Shown: in pieces, positions 12,730 to 25,150 of the stretch | How the letters are laid out: each line of letters starts with the position of its first letter | Numbering within the stretch: the stretch's first letter is position 1 | Notes under the pieces: model-generated | The model's database searches: none | Told to the model about the DNA's origin: nothing | The model's input: the letters and a program-made list of their open reading frames with translations, nothing else | Made by a program: the position numbers and the translations under genes | DNA from: Struthio camelus | Lineage: Eukaryota > Chordata > Aves > Struthioniformes > Struthionidae | DNA: 64,000 bases | Assembly (NCBI RefSeq): GCF_040807025.1 | Contig: NC_090982.1 | Location: 81,881,931-81,945,930 of the forward strand | Direction: 5' to 3'

Positions 12730-15700
12730 ACCAGGAAGCTGCCTGAGGTTGATGGTGCACTTGAGCTGAATCCAAATTTTATTGGTATTTCTCAGTTTCT
12801 ATTTGAAAACTTATAAACACTACTCTTTGGAGCTTTACAGTGTTTTATTTTCCCTCTCTGGCAGAGGTATCAGCTTAGTTCTCCAGTTTCTAATGAAACT
12901 GATGTACAACCCATCAACTTCCTTTGACACCTGTCAAGGGCACTGCAATGTCAGTGGCCCCACAACAAAATTAACAAATATTAAAGAAATACATTTCACA
13001 TCCTATTAGAATATTTGAACGGGAGAGTGACTGATTCAAGCTGCTCACAGTCACTCATTGCAGTAATTAGCAAACTTCTCTCCATCGTGTGTTTCCCACT
13101 AGCACTTCAATCAAAATCATCAAGGACAATATTCTTACACTGAGCAGCTCAATGATATATCCAAACTTATAGTTACGTATCTAAATACAAATAACTTGTT
13201 TTTCAGGGGAACAGAAAGAACACTTGCATGCGCAGATGTACAGACATACACACAAAGCATGGTCTGTCGGAAAACCCATGGTTCAGCATTTCTTCTCAGA
13301 CCACTGTCCTTCTTAGACCTGTTTATCCAAGCTGTACCTGTAGTTTTATTCTGTGGATAATTAATTTTATGCATATTTAAGATAAAGTCTATTTTCTACA
13401 CACATTCACACTGTACAGTAGTACCTTTTATGTGAATATTCCTTTTGAAATTAGAAATGTGCATTTGGGATTGCTCTTAAACAGATATACATTTGTTCTG
13501 TCCTATGATGTCCTGTTCCAGTTGGTATTCTCTATTTGCTCTGGCATCTAATTTAAGCTAATTTAAATTTTAGGAAAGGAAAGAGTGTATTTAAGAATAC
13601 AGTTTTCTCAGAAAGTCAGTTTTATGAGATGAAAACTTATCTTTCACTCTACCAGTTTTCTGCTACCTACTTTGAACTAATTCAGCTATGCTAGAAGACT
13701 GCTCACTCTTCACCTGTGAAGCTGTGGCGTTCAAGAGTCCAGTGGAATTATTCAAGAAATACTATCTGATGTGAGTAAAAGACAGTTCAATCTAACCTTT
13801 TGTTTCATTTCAGCAGCATCGATTGAATGCTGTCAAAGCACAGTCTAACAGAGAAAGAAAGATTCCTTAAAATCAACAAAAAAATTATTATTGCTTTTAC
13901 TATTATTACTATATCAAATAAAAATCCATTGCTGTTAAAGGAAACAAAACATGCAGAGTGAAATAAGAATTTTCCCTCTGAAGGATATAATACCACAATT
14001 CTTACAGCCAATGTAATTTATCCATATTATTCTAATAAAAGGCAACTAACCATAGACCAGACATGGAGTATAATAAGACTATCGCCCATTCTAAAGAATG
14101 CATAGTTCTAGCTATAAAACAAGTTACAAATGATGGAGACTGGTAGATGAGGGAGTGCATGGAAATGATGAGACCACCAGTCAGCACAATGGTTGATTGT
14201 AGTCAATTTTAACCAGCGTGGCATGGTTAACATTGAAATCCTTGTTCAGATTTGGTTTTTCCCGCAGGGACTGAGTAGTAGTACTTTAGGGTACTTAGAG
14301 GCCTCAGTTTGGTTGGCCCTATGCTATCTAAATCCAGGAGAGAAAGACTGTATGGACAGTGTTTGGAGAACAGATACAGCTTCTGAGTACACAGACAATA
14401 TAAGAGCATTGGCCTGAAAGACAGACAAAGGCAGGAGCAGCCATGGACATCCTTCTTTGCATCAGGAATCATGCTAACCATCCTATACGAGGAAAGGTGA
14501 GCAGAATGCAGCTTTAGCATGGCATCTGCACAAAATGTTGATTGGGAGCCATGTGTCCCATTACTAAACTTATTCTAGAGATGGACTGAACTGAACGCAA
14601 AATCATATGGGGAATCTCCCATGCCTGATCCTATTTAAAGTAGATACTAAAAAATGATGTTCTTAATTCTATTACCATTTATTTTTCTTGTCTCACAAGT
14701 ATTTCCAGAGGAAAGATTCTTATTGTATGGCATCTGGTCCCGTTCTGGAGTAGGCCTCCAGCTTCCCTTGTATTCCTGGGAAGGTTTTTACCATTAGGAT
14801 GCAAAACATGTTGCTTTTTGCCTGTTTCCACTGCACCTGAGAATATTATGATTCTTTGCACATAATGGCTCAGCAAGAACAGATACTAACTCTGCATTAA
14901 CTTCAATTACAGTTTGGTGATCAGAATACATTTCTGATATCTAATCATTGAGTGTATCTCATTAATTAGTCATTACGAAAAGTCAGATAGCCCTCCTTCC
15001 ATGCTCAGTTTTGACTCAGACATGAGTCAGGTAGGTCTGGATATGATCTGAGATTTGTAATCCTAGCCTTGGAGAGCTGCCTCACTGTAGTCCTGAGGTA
15101 GGTACTTGAGTTTAAGAGACATTCCAAATTTCAGACATATTCTTTACCTTGGCTGCTTCCTTTTCAAATCCACAGTGTTGTAAACTACTTCCTGAGATGT
15201 TTACATCCTCTTATTCTTTGGACTGGGAACTTCAGTACCTACTTCAGAGTACTACTCCTGGATTTAGGAGTCTAAAAGTTAAGTGCAGAGACATTCAGCA
15301 CCATCATATTTAAATGATATTTGGAAAGTCATCTTTGTTTTCCAGTCCTTTTCATTTATTGAGATGAGAATATAGTCAAACTAAATTACTATTCTATTGG
15401 ATTTGGGAGGAAAACAGAGAAGAAAGAAGAGAGAGAGAAAACACTGAGAGTTAAGACTTACATTTCTGGATTTCTGCAGCTATTTCATCCAGATGAATTC
15501 AGTAAGGCAGCAGTTGTAAAAGAGAGATCATAATGATAATGGGAACAAAAGACTGGGCAACAAAGGCTTATGATGTAAATGAGTTAAAGATTTCCCTCTC
15601 CTACAGCTTCAGATGAAAATTCCTTATTTTCAGTCTGTTTTCTTTTTATTTACATATGTAAATTTGACTTAGCCTTTCTGTTGTAGTACTACAACCTATG

Positions 15701-18700
15701 CAAAGGCATTTAACAATAGTTCCTATCACAAACTGAAGGTTCAGATTATGCTTGTTTAGTGGTTCTTTTTTTTCCTCTCTATCCTAGTGTACTGAAATAA
15801 ATTCAAATAATCTATCCTGAATGCAAATTAACACGTGTGGAAGTTGCAGATATTTGCTACATACAAGACTGTATGCACTATTCTTAATTGACCAGTAACA
15901 TAAAAGTATATCCCTTAAGATCCGCAAGCTATGCATCTTAAACATAAACAATGTAAAAGCATGACATGTTTGTAATTCCTTTCAGTAAAGAACATATATG
16001 CATTATTTTTTCCTCCATGCTGAAGTCTTTCTCAGTCAGGCAGCATATATTTCAGCTGTAAAAGTTCAACAACTTCAATTTAACAAAACATGCTTCTTTG
16101 ATTTTTACAAATATATACATTTTAAAAAAAAGAGGAAGAAAGAAAGACACTTTCCCATTAATTTCCCTGAGGAAAGGGAGAAATTCTTGATCAGTTTTGA
16201 CAGTGGATAACTATAGATCAGAAAATGCTATACTAAGCATAAGAAATAAGCATGTGAAGGCAGGGTGCAAACAGCAAAAGCTACATATGCAGACTTGTTC
16301 AAGGCTATAAAATCCTGAGCGTATATGAATACTGAGGAGAAAAGGCAGTATTTCTATAGCTGACCAAAGAGAAAGGGAACTACCTTGCAGGAATAAAAAA
16401 AAACTTGTCATATCTTTTGTCATCACCCTGGTGTTTCCCAGAAAATTTAAATTCGGTAGTATCTTGGTATATTAGAACCTCAGCTTATCTTTTTCAGACA
16501 CTAGCAGTGACATCCATTATCAACAGTGTCTGATCATCCCATCAGTCATTGAAACTCAAATGTACACGCTATCAGTCTGAGGTAGGGAGATCTTTCCCTC
16601 GTTTAAGACAAAGGCAAAAAATGTCATACAAACCAGGTATAGGAAAGGACTTTGGTGGTTAAATTCTTTTGTCTTGGCACCTACCCTCATCAATGGATCT
16701 GAACAAAGCTATGTGTTCCTTACCTCTGGCTTCACCTCATGCATCATTAGCAGTGTGAAAGTTCAGCAATTCACTTGGTCCATCTTAGCTACAAACTATA
16801 GATTGGTAAAATTGATTTCTGGAAGGATTGCTTTAGCCAATGGAGTTGCCTATTTTGTTTCATTGACTTTAGTTGGACCCTAGAGAAATAGCTGAGACCA
16901 GCACTCAGTTCTTAGGGCTCATAGGTAGATAGAGTTTAAGTCCTCTCACATCTGTGCCAACCTCAGGGTGGTGACTTTGCTGCGCCATAGCCCTCAGAAT
17001 ACCAAGACAAAAAATATCTAGCTTCTGATTTCTCCTTGCGAGACATGAATTAAATTCCTAAAAAAAAAAAAAAAAAAGGTTCATGACAACTAAATTAGGA
17101 TCCTAACTAAATCTCCTTCCTTCTTCATTGACTTTTGAAATAATTTAGAGATGGATAACTATCAAGAGAGGAAAGTTTCACCATCATTTTCCATAAGAAC
17201 AGGAAAAATAATGCATATCAAGTCTGAACTTGAAAAAGTATTTTAGGAGGTTCTCTCCAGCATTAAGTGACTTGACGAAATAATATAGGATATCCACTTA
17301 TCAAAATGCAGAAGAGCAATTTTGTATATTTAGACCATTTAGAGTTTTGAGTGTTTGTGCAGTTCAAATTGACCAGAAATTCAGAAATTTTGAAGGTGAA
17401 GTTTCATAACCTTTTGGATAGAGCATTTAAGGTAAGTAAATATTACAACTCAGATGAACAAAGGAAAAAAAAAAAAACTTAACATTCACTAATTAAGAAA
17501 ATAAATATCTTCACATTGTGGCATGAGAAGTTCTAATATTTTGACATTTGACACCAATTTTAAAGGAATTTTGGATTCTTCCGTGCAAACTTTCAGATAC
17601 TTTTACACAGTTATATGGAAAAATGGCAAGATCTTAAGATCTTTCAGGAGACTTCTGTTAATTTTACAAAATACCAACAACTTCCTACAAAGTGAAAGCA
17701 TCTTTCAAGTTACAGAAAAATATAAGATACATTAAAAACTCAGCCAACTTTTATTAAAACATCTCTGATCATAGAATGAACATCAGGATAAACACAGGAG
17801 CAAAATTAACTGTTCATAAAAGGAGAAATAGCCTGAGACCTGCTATCTGAAAGGCAGATTAAAAATGATATAAAAAAGGATAGGTTTGAATAGTTGCACT
17901 TTCCTGCTATTGAGAACTGAATCGTCCAGATCCAAACCCAGCTGGTTCACAGAACATAAACTCCCTTTTGTACAATGTTGTGTCCAAGTTAATAAAGTTC
18001 TGTTGAGAGACCATTGTACTGAAAATTCTGGGAATTTTATTTAACATATAACATATTAGTGGAGGGACCCAGGACATTGGCCATTTGTATGATTTTTCTT
18101 CATCTTGTCTTGCAGCGTCTTCCACTTTTCTAATATGAATCTTAAATTTGTCATATATGGTATACGTTCTGTAAACCACTGTTGCGTGCAGCGGTATCAG
18201 ATATGAACTTTTTGTGGGTCCTTCCAGTCTAGATGTCTATTACATGGTTGTTTTTGACTGAAATAATTAAGCAGGATGACTGACAAGTCCTTTTTATTCC
18301 TAGCTTTACTGTAGCAAAGTACTGTGCTAAAACAACACTATAGACTCTCTGAGACTAAATAGGAGTGGACAGAGTCAGTCTGCAGCTACATGGACTTATC
18401 CACTGATGGTATTTAGCCTAATGAAGTGAGGTGTGAGACTAGGAATGCTCCCAGTAATTACATTAGAGAATAGACATCAGAAAGAAAGAAAGAAAGAAAA
18501 AAAGAAAAAAGAACATTTAGGCTGAAGTTCAAAATCTGAACAAACCCAAATGACTACAGTTAAAACATGAATAAATTTAAGCTCAGAATTAGAAGAGAGG
18601 TCTTAACTTTTTGAGACTTTTGTTTCTGAAAATGCCTTTTTTATTGGCTTCTAAATTGGAACTCATATGAAAGCCTTTATGTGTTATGGTACCAGTAGCA

Positions 18701-19181
18701 GCAAGGACTGGTTTCAACAAGGCAGAAGGGCTCCCTCATGTTCGTGCTTCAATCTACTTCCTCCATTTAGCCCCAGATAGAAAGCCAGGTGCACATTTGC
18801 GTTTTCTGGTCGGTTCCTAAAAAAATAACCAGAACATTACCAGAGGCTTTCAAAGCAATCCCAAAAGAGACATCTATTCTTTCAAGAGACAACGAATTAG
18901 AAAAAAAAGAAAACAGAAAACAAAAGGAAACAAAAACCTGTCACTGTATTGTACTTACTGTTGGAGTCTGAAATCCATCTCTCTCATTATGGTACCAGAA
19001 AAAAAATTAAATAAAGCAGAAAATTAAAGAAAATATTGTCCTCCTTTAACTGTTTTCTGTATATAGCCCTTAGAACCTGCGACTCTAACAGATTGCTCTA
19101 TCATCACACTGTGGTTTATAATTATTTACTGTTTTTACTTTCCCTGATCTCTTTTCTTAGCATGTACTTTCTTTTTAAACA
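12730..19181. other. Long unique AT-rich stretch, nothing recognised
   Basis: About 6.4 kb without a recognisable gene, RNA or interspersed repeat. It contains an A18 run at 17,060-17,077 and a purine-rich (AAAG)n tract at 18,480-18,511. Open frames are all under 100 codons, on both strands, without recognisable domains. The two longest (14,227-14,520 and 17,907-18,179, both minus) show no convincing splice context that I can see. Confidence 0.5.
18480..18511. repeat. (AAAG)n microsatellite
   Basis: Short purine tetranucleotide run, slightly interrupted at its 3' end by longer A runs. Confidence 0.85.
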
Positions 19182-19330
19182 GATATAGATATGCACATAT
19201 ATATGTAAATGTATATTTGCATATGTACATATGTATGTATATATGCACATACAAATCCTATATATAAATATAAATATAAATATAAATATAAATATAAATA
19301 TAAATAAATAAATATATATATATATATATG
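19182..19330. repeat. AT-rich compound microsatellite with (TATAAA)n core
   Basis: Irregular AT/GT/CA alternation (19,182-19,260) leads into a regular hexanucleotide TATAAA array (about 19,261-19,305), a short AAAT run and then (TA)n ending at 19,329. Minus-strand open frames through it (19,122-19,369) encode only alternating I/Y/F residues and are artefacts. Confidence 0.9.
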
Positions 19331-19735
19331 AAAATGCAAACATAAAAAGAAAAAAGCAAAACAAAACAATATCTATCTTTCATCTACGGGATGGAAATCA
19401 TAGGTGTAGTAAGAAAACTAAAATCTCCCCCAAAATGTAGAGTATTTTATTTCCCCCCTGCTTTTTTCTCTGAAATACCTATAAATTCAACATAAAAATA
19501 CGAATATCTCATGAAGTATACTTTGAGAATTTTTTTAGGAAAGGCAAAAAGAGAGAAAGAGAAAAAGGGAGAAGGAGAGAGAAAGAAAGAGAAAGAAAAA
19601 GGGGAAAGGAGAAAAAAGAGAAAATGAGAGACAGAATGAAAAAAGGAAGGAAGGAAGGGAAAAAGAAAGAGAAGGAAGGAAGTAAAAGACAGAAAAATAA
19701 ATAAATAAAGAAAAGAGGATGGAAAGAAGGAAAAA

Positions 19736-19882
19736 AGAAAAAGAAAAAAGAAAAAGAAAAAGAAAAAGAAAAAGAAAAAGAAAAAGAAAAAGAAAAAGAA
19801 AAAGAAAAAGAAAAAGAAAAAGAAAAAGAAAAAGAAAAAGAAAAAGAAAAAGAAAAAGAAAGAAAAAGAAAAAGAAAAAGAA
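19736..19882. repeat. (GAAAAA)n hexanucleotide array
   Basis: About 24 near-perfect copies of a six-base unit, with one four-base unit interrupting it near 19,859-19,862. The regularity suggests recent slippage expansion. Confidence 0.95.
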
Positions 19883-19918
19883 GGAAAAAAGAAAGAAGGA
19901 GAAAAAGAAAGAAGAAAA

Positions 19919-20001
19919 GAGAGGAGACGAGACGAGACGAGAACAGAACAGAAGAGATGAGACAAGATGAGACGAGATGAGACGAGACGAGACGAGACGG
20001 A
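19919..20001. repeat. (GAGAC)n pentamer array containing CpG
   Basis: About 16 copies of a five-base unit, GAGAC, with variants such as GAACA, GAGAT and CAAGAT. Where two canonical units join, a CpG is formed, so the array holds a regular ladder of CpGs, unusual for the AT-rich surroundings. Confidence 0.85.
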
Positions 20002-20008
20002 CAGACAA

Positions 20009-21371
20009 GGCAAGACTGTAAATTCTCCATAGCTGTCCTACATGGCTTATCTGCTGTGATTTACTGTTGTGATTGTTGACTAGCTGACCACTGATTTTAA
20101 CACAGGGGTATAGAAGAGTCAGATTGACAGGGGTTTCATTAAAATTCAAGAAACCCAACTCCGGAGAGAGCATGACTAACTTCCTTATACATGACAAGAA
20201 TCCCCACAGATGGTTCTTCACCCTTGCTAAAGGATTTAAGTCTACCAAAAGAATCCCTGTCTATAAGCAGCCAATTCCCTAAATCTACAGGCTCATCTGC
20301 ACAGAAATTCTTTATACTGTCATTCTTAAGTACCGTAGGGCAGCAGTGAAAGACAGCGAGCCAACAGGGAGTGCCGACTGCTGCCTCCACTACCCCTCAA
20401 GCATGCTGGTGGCATGGGGATGATGGGATTATAAAGTAAACATAATAAAACACAGTACTAGGGCATTCAGTGGCCACAGTGTATTTGCTTGCTTATCTTT
20501 TCCCTGTAAGAGCTGGGGATGAAATTCCTATTACAACTGCACAGAGCCTGTGTACAAAATTGGCAGTTATTAAACCATTAAACCAGTCCACAAGCGAATA
20601 TTGAATTTAGTTTTCTAGACCAATTAACTTTCTCCTTTTCATATAATTCCTTTTTTTCTTTTCTTTTCTTTCTCCTTTCTTTTTTGGTGATTATTCTCTC
20701 AAGCTCTACTTTTTATCATCAAATGTTGAAGCTCTCCCTCTCTCACTCTGTCTTTCTCTCCCTCTCGCTCCTTTTCACTCCTGCTTACACGTACACACAA
20801 AGCCTGTTAATAACTGGCTACATTGTGTCACAGAGGATGAAATAAAAGAAGCTTCATTTACTTTACAAAAAAAAAAAAAGAAAGAAACAACTTCTGTCCT
20901 GTTTTTCTGTCAATCAAGCCTGCAGTAATTAAAAGGCAGGAGTGGGAGAGGAAGACAAGGCTTTTACCTGAAGAACAGAAGAAGAAGCATTTAATAGGGA
21001 TAATAAAAGAAAAATTAAAATAAATTAATAAATAAAAGGATCAGCTGTTGTTATATGCAAAATAAAAACCTATCCAGGGGAATCTTGAAAAAAAAGCTTT
21101 TTAAATATTTGTTAGTAAACAAGGACATGCATTTCTGAGGCTGTGAAACTTCTAATCTTTTGGTCATTGATTGGATCTAACACTCCTGCTGTAATAAACA
21201 GATCAGATGTGGCCTCTGAAAGCTCAAAAAGCAGCTTAAAGTCCATGTCACCCAGAATATTAAATATGAGCATCTTATACAGGCTATTCATTTCATAGTC
21301 ACAATTCTCTGTGAAATAAGAAAAGAATATTACTGTTTTACTGATGGAAAATTATGGCAAAGAATGATTAT
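20009..21371. other. Unique sequence with pyrimidine-rich tracts
   Basis: Pyrimidine-rich tracts occur at about 20,648-20,683 and 20,733-20,775. An A13 run at 20,867-20,879 follows an AATAAA at 20,841-20,846. I see no coding sequence upstream of it that would make a processed retrocopy. The stretch 20,880-21,340 is non-repetitive and contains motifs such as TAATTA-like boxes. No gene is recognised. Confidence 0.45.
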
Positions 21372-23127
21372 ATCACAGAATCACAGAATCACAGAATGGC
21401 TGAGGTTGCAAGGGACCTCTGGAGATCATCTAGTCCAGCCTCCCTGCTCTAGCTGGGTCCTCTAGAGCACATTGCCCAGGATCACATCCAGACGGGCTTT
21501 GAATATCTCCAGCGAAGGAGACTCCACCACCTCTCTGGGCAACCTGTGCCAGTGCTCTGTCACCCTCACAGTGAAGAAGTTTTTTCTCAGGTTCAGATGG
21601 AACTTCCTGTGGTTCAGTTTCTGCCCGTTGCCTCTTGACCTGTTGCTGGGCACCATGGAGAAGAGACTGGCCTCATCCTCTTGAGACCCCCCCTTCAGAT
21701 ACTTGTATACGTTTATGAGATCGCCTCTCAGTCTTCTCTTCTCCAGGCTGAACAGGCCCAACTCTCTCAGCCTTTCTTCATAGCATGTTCCAGTCCCCTC
21801 ATCATCTTGGTAGCCCTCCGCTGGACTCTCTCCAGGAGTGCCATGTCTCTCTTGCCCTGGGGAGCCCAGAACTGGACACAGTACTCCAGGTGAGGCCTCC
21901 CCAGGGCTGAGGAGAGGGGCAGGATCACCTTCCTCGACCTACGGGTACCACTCTGCCTAATGCACCCCAGGAGACCATTGGCCTTCTTGGCCACAAGGGC
22001 ACATTGCTGCCTCATGCTTAACTTGTTGTCCACCAGCACTCCCAGGTCCTTCTCGGCAGAGCTACTTTCCAGCGGGTCAACCCCCAGCCTGTCCTGCTGC
22101 ATGGAGTTGTTCCTCCCTAGGTGCAGGATCCTGCACTTGCCTTTGTTGAACTTCAGGAGGTTCCTCTCCACCCAGCTCTCCAGCCTGTCCAGGTCCCTCT
22201 GAAGGGCAGCACAACCACTCCTCCCAGTTTAGTATCATCAGCATACTTGCTGAGGGTGCACTCTGTCCCTTCCTCCAGGTCATTGATGAATATGCTGAAT
22301 GAGACTGGAGCCAGGACTGACCCCTGGGGGACACCACTAGCCACAGGCCTCCAACTAGACTCTGCGCCATTCACCACAACCCTCTGAGCTCGGCCATCCA
22401 GCCAGTTCTCAAGCCACCTCACTGTCCACTCATCCAGCCCACACTTCCTGAGCTTACCTAGGAGGATGTGATGGGAGACAGTGTCAAAAGCCTTGCTCAA
22501 GTCCAGGTAGACAACCTCCACTGCTCTGCCCTCATCTACCCAGCCAGTCATTCCATCCTAGAAGGCTATCAGATTGGTCAAGCATGATTTCCCTTTGGTG
22601 AATCCATGCTGACTACTCCTGATCACCTTCTTGTCCTCCAGATGCTTAGTGAGGACCTCCAGGAGGAGCTGTTCCATCACCTTTCCAGGGATGGAGGGGA
22701 GGCTGACAGGCCTGTAGTTTCCTGGCTCCTCCTTCTTGCCCTTTTTGAAGACTGGCGTGACATTGGCTTTCTTCCAGTCCTCAGGCACCTCTCCTGATCT
22801 CCAGGACCTTTCCAAGAGGATGGAGAGTGGCCTAGCGATAACATCCGCCAGCTCCCTCAGCACTCGTGGGTGCATCCCATCGGGGCCCATGGATTTATGA
22901 GTGTCAAGTTTGGATAAGAGATCTCTAACCTGATCCTCCTCCCCCAAGGGAGAGTCTTCCTTTCTCCAGCCTTCCTCTCTTGCCTCCAAGGTCTGGAATT
23001 CCTCAGGACTGGCCTTAGCAGGGAAGACGGAAGCAAAGAAGGCATTCAATAACTCTGCCTTCTCTGTATCCTTCGTCACCAGGGCACCCGCCCCATTCAG
23101 CAGCGGGCCCACGTTTTCCATAGTCTA
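21372..23127 (-). mobile_element. Young 5'-truncated CR1 LINE, minus strand
   Basis: Read on the minus strand, the element starts at about 23,127 inside the reverse-transcriptase-side linker of ORF2 and runs through the reverse transcriptase, the C-terminal region and the short 3' UTR (AGATGATCTCCAGAGGTCCC). It ends in about three octamer tail units (ATTCTGTG)n at 21,372-21,397. All endonuclease sequence is missing, as expected for 5' truncation during target-primed reverse transcription. The homologous part of the plus-strand copy is 31,559-33,322. The proteins differ at about 5 of 186 aligned residues upstream of the shared stop, so the insertion is relatively young. Direct repeats TTATATCA (21,368-21,375) and TAATATCA (23,126-23,133) may be an imperfect target-site duplication. 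Confidence 0.95.
21462..23120 (-). pseudogene. CR1 ORF2 fragment: reverse transcriptase (broken)
   Basis: This would encode the LINE reverse transcriptase, which copies element RNA into DNA at a nicked target. In order on the minus strand: a linker with '[13 protein letters not shown]' (near 22,885-22,850), the 'PGNYRPVSL' fingers motif (near 22,715), '[18 protein letters not shown]', then an in-frame TAG at 22,558-22,560. After the TAG come '[10 protein letters not shown]' (motif A aspartate), 'GVPQGSVL', and the catalytic box YADD at 22,234-22,245. Two frameshifts follow: a deletion of about 16 bases near 22,213-22,217 relative to the plus-strand copy, and a deletion of about 4 bases near 21,783-21,787. 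The frame ends at the normal stop at 21,462-21,464. The first ATG-like codon near 23,119 is not a real start, because the endonuclease half is missing. Not functional. Confidence 0.95.
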
Positions 23128-24537
23128 ATATCAACTGTCTCAAGCAATGTCAACAATTCTCAGCAAAGTCAGTCACCCAATTTAGATTTTCTAGAGACTT
23201 CTGGATCAATGAATTACATACAAGTCCACCATCCTCTTCTTAAGAAGAAGGTAAGGACATTAAAAAAAAAAAAATAGATGGCTTTAACAGTTAGGAGATG
23301 GCTGTACAGTACCAAGGTTATTGGACTAAGATGGAAAAACTTAACATAATGTTCCATAAACTACTCAGAGAATGATATCTCCTCTTTTATCAGTTTATTA
23401 TTTCTATTAAATAGTCAGCCGGATTCTAGACACTCAAGGAGAAAATCAAACACTCCCATAAGAATTTTCTCCCCTCAAAGTTCTCCCCCGCCCCAGAAAT
23501 TTTAGAAGTTCTCATTCCACAGTCAGAGTCATTGCTGAGGAATCACCATAACAGAAGTGGCACTGACCTGTGGCTGGAAAAAAGTGAGCAGCTGGTATGG
23601 AGGATCTTTCTAACACAACCAGATCTGCAGCCAGAGAAAAGGTGCGGCTACACTCTGAAGCAAGCACACATCACAGAAAGTACAATAAGTCAATGTGGCT
23701 GACTGGCTACATTCTTACAGAGTCGGCAGAAGAATGGCCAAAGTGTTTCTTACCTGCACAAAAGGAAGAAAGACCACCTTTCTATTTCCTGAGGGTCAGG
23801 AGCAGAGACTACTGGCCAAGGGCAAGGGTACAACCTGCATCAGCAGTCGCCTCCTTGATGCTATCTGGCTCCAAATTGAATTAAGTGCATGCAATAGTGA
23901 TCATGGTTGTGAAGAAAATGATCTCATTGGGAAGGATAGTCATCCCTTCAAGAGGGATGACTAGAAAACCTATAATGATGGCCCTAGGAGACCTATATGG
24001 GTAGAATGTCCTCTCTGCTGCCCCCTCTTACGTGTTACCTCTCTGATTGTTTTTTCAGAAATCTGGTCCTCCCTTCAACCATTCCTGCTAGATTGCAAGG
24101 ATGCTGCCCTCCTGCACGAGCTTTCCTTCCACTGACAAGTTACTCTTCAAATATCGGCAGAACATGGTATATTGTAAAGGTCTTTTCTCGTTCTTAGGTA
24201 CCCCTCTATAAAATACATAGTTCCACTTAGGAGGCTTCATTCCTGGCACACCTGAAAGGACTGGCCCTTTGCACAAGAGAGAAAAAAACCCAGTTTCTGA
24301 GAAACAGGTGAGGGACCCTAGCACTGGACATCTCGGTCACCCTCCTGCCATCTTGGTTCTTTCGGCACCTTACAACTTTTATCCAGTCTGCTTGGCCTCC
24401 AGGCCATGCATCCTGTTGTGTTCAGCCCCTGGGGAATACCTAATCTCTTAAAACAACTAGAGGAGCGCAAGTGCATCAAAAATGACATAGATGATACAGA
24501 AGATGCAGAAGGTGGCTTGTCTTGGAAGAGCATACTT
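23128..24537. other. Unique sequence between the CR1 copies, nothing recognised
   Basis: Somewhat less AT-rich than average. Overlapping open frames at 23,597-23,884, 23,695-23,964 and 24,406-24,699 (plus) match no domain I know, and the last is partly polypyrimidine. There is an A-rich run at about 23,262-23,273. A decayed repeat cannot be excluded. Confidence 0.45.
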
Positions 24538-24650
24538 CTTTCTTTTCCTTTTCTCTTTCTTTTTCTTTTTTGTTTTCATGTTAAGTTTCTTTTTTCTTTT
24601 TTTCTTTTTTTTTCTTTGCTTTTGCTTTTGCTTTTACTTTTTTTTCCTGT
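24538..24650. repeat. Polypyrimidine tract
   Basis: T-rich, C-interrupted tract of about 110 bp with a small (TTTTGC)n array at about 24,616-24,636. It is the pyrimidine-strand counterpart in character of the block at 19.5-20 kb. The L/F-rich plus-strand open frames here are artefacts. Confidence 0.85.
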
Positions 24651-25106
24651 TATTCTTTCAGTTTTTGACCTCCTTCCTTGTCTTCTAAACTATCAGTAAT
24701 GAGGGCAAGGCATTCCTCTTAGAAATAAACCATGGTGAGTACAAACTGTGAGATTCAGCATTCTTTACAATTGGAGCCTTCTAGTCTCCAAAAGACCCCT
24801 GGAAACGAATCAGAGAGCACTCCAAGACTTATGATGCAATGCTCCTCACTGATAAGTCCTCTGTTCCCTGTTTTGCAACTTAATATTTATTTTATTTTGA
24901 CTAAGAAAAACAAAACGTGATTCTCAGGAGATACCGTTCACATCAAAATCAAGGTATAACTAACAAACTGATTCACCCAGAGGTGGATTCCATCCTCCCT
25001 GAATTCATTTGATCCCTTTTTAAATATACTTGGGCTTCCACACTGCCAAGTGCCAAGGAATTTGGTGTTTTCAGTGTTACCTAACTACAGCAGTGTATCT
25101 TTTTAA

Positions 25107-25150
25107 TGATAGATAGGTAGAGAGATAGACAGACAGACAGACAAACAGAT
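25107..25150. repeat. (GATA)n/(GACA)n microsatellite
   Basis: GATA-type units pass into GACA units over about 44 bp, a common vertebrate tetranucleotide pair. Short and imperfect. Confidence 0.85.

Larger units (their letters stand above)
19546..20008. repeat. Polypurine block of about 460 bp
   Basis: On the plus strand nearly every base is A or G, with only scattered pyrimidines. It has three parts. The first is irregular GA-rich sequence (19,546-19,735). The second is a (GAAAAA)n hexamer array of about 24 units (about 19,736-19,882). The third is a mixed purine bridge leading to a pentamer array based on GAGAC (about 19,919-20,001). Strong strand asymmetry of this length can form triplex (H-DNA) in principle. 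The apparent minus-strand open frames (up to 237 codons, F/S/L-only) and the plus-strand K/R frame are low-complexity translations, not genes. Confidence 0.95.

Noticed and set aside
19447..20248. Long open frames of up to 237 codons on the minus strand and an 83-codon K/R frame on the plus strand
   Set aside because: They are translations of the polypurine block: only F/S/L or K/R/E residues, open in several frames at once, no domain. The ends in unique sequence are chance extensions.
20733..20880. AATAAA (20,841) followed about 20 bases later by A13, resembling a processed retrocopy end
   Set aside because: Upstream sequence is pyrimidine-rich and noncoding, with no recognisable parent gene and no target-site duplication that I can define.
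23597..23964. Two overlapping plus-strand open frames (95 and 89 codons) beside the minus-strand CR1
   Set aside because: Both frames lack a recognisable domain, and their open length is within chance for two of six frames. Not CR1, and not called as a gene.
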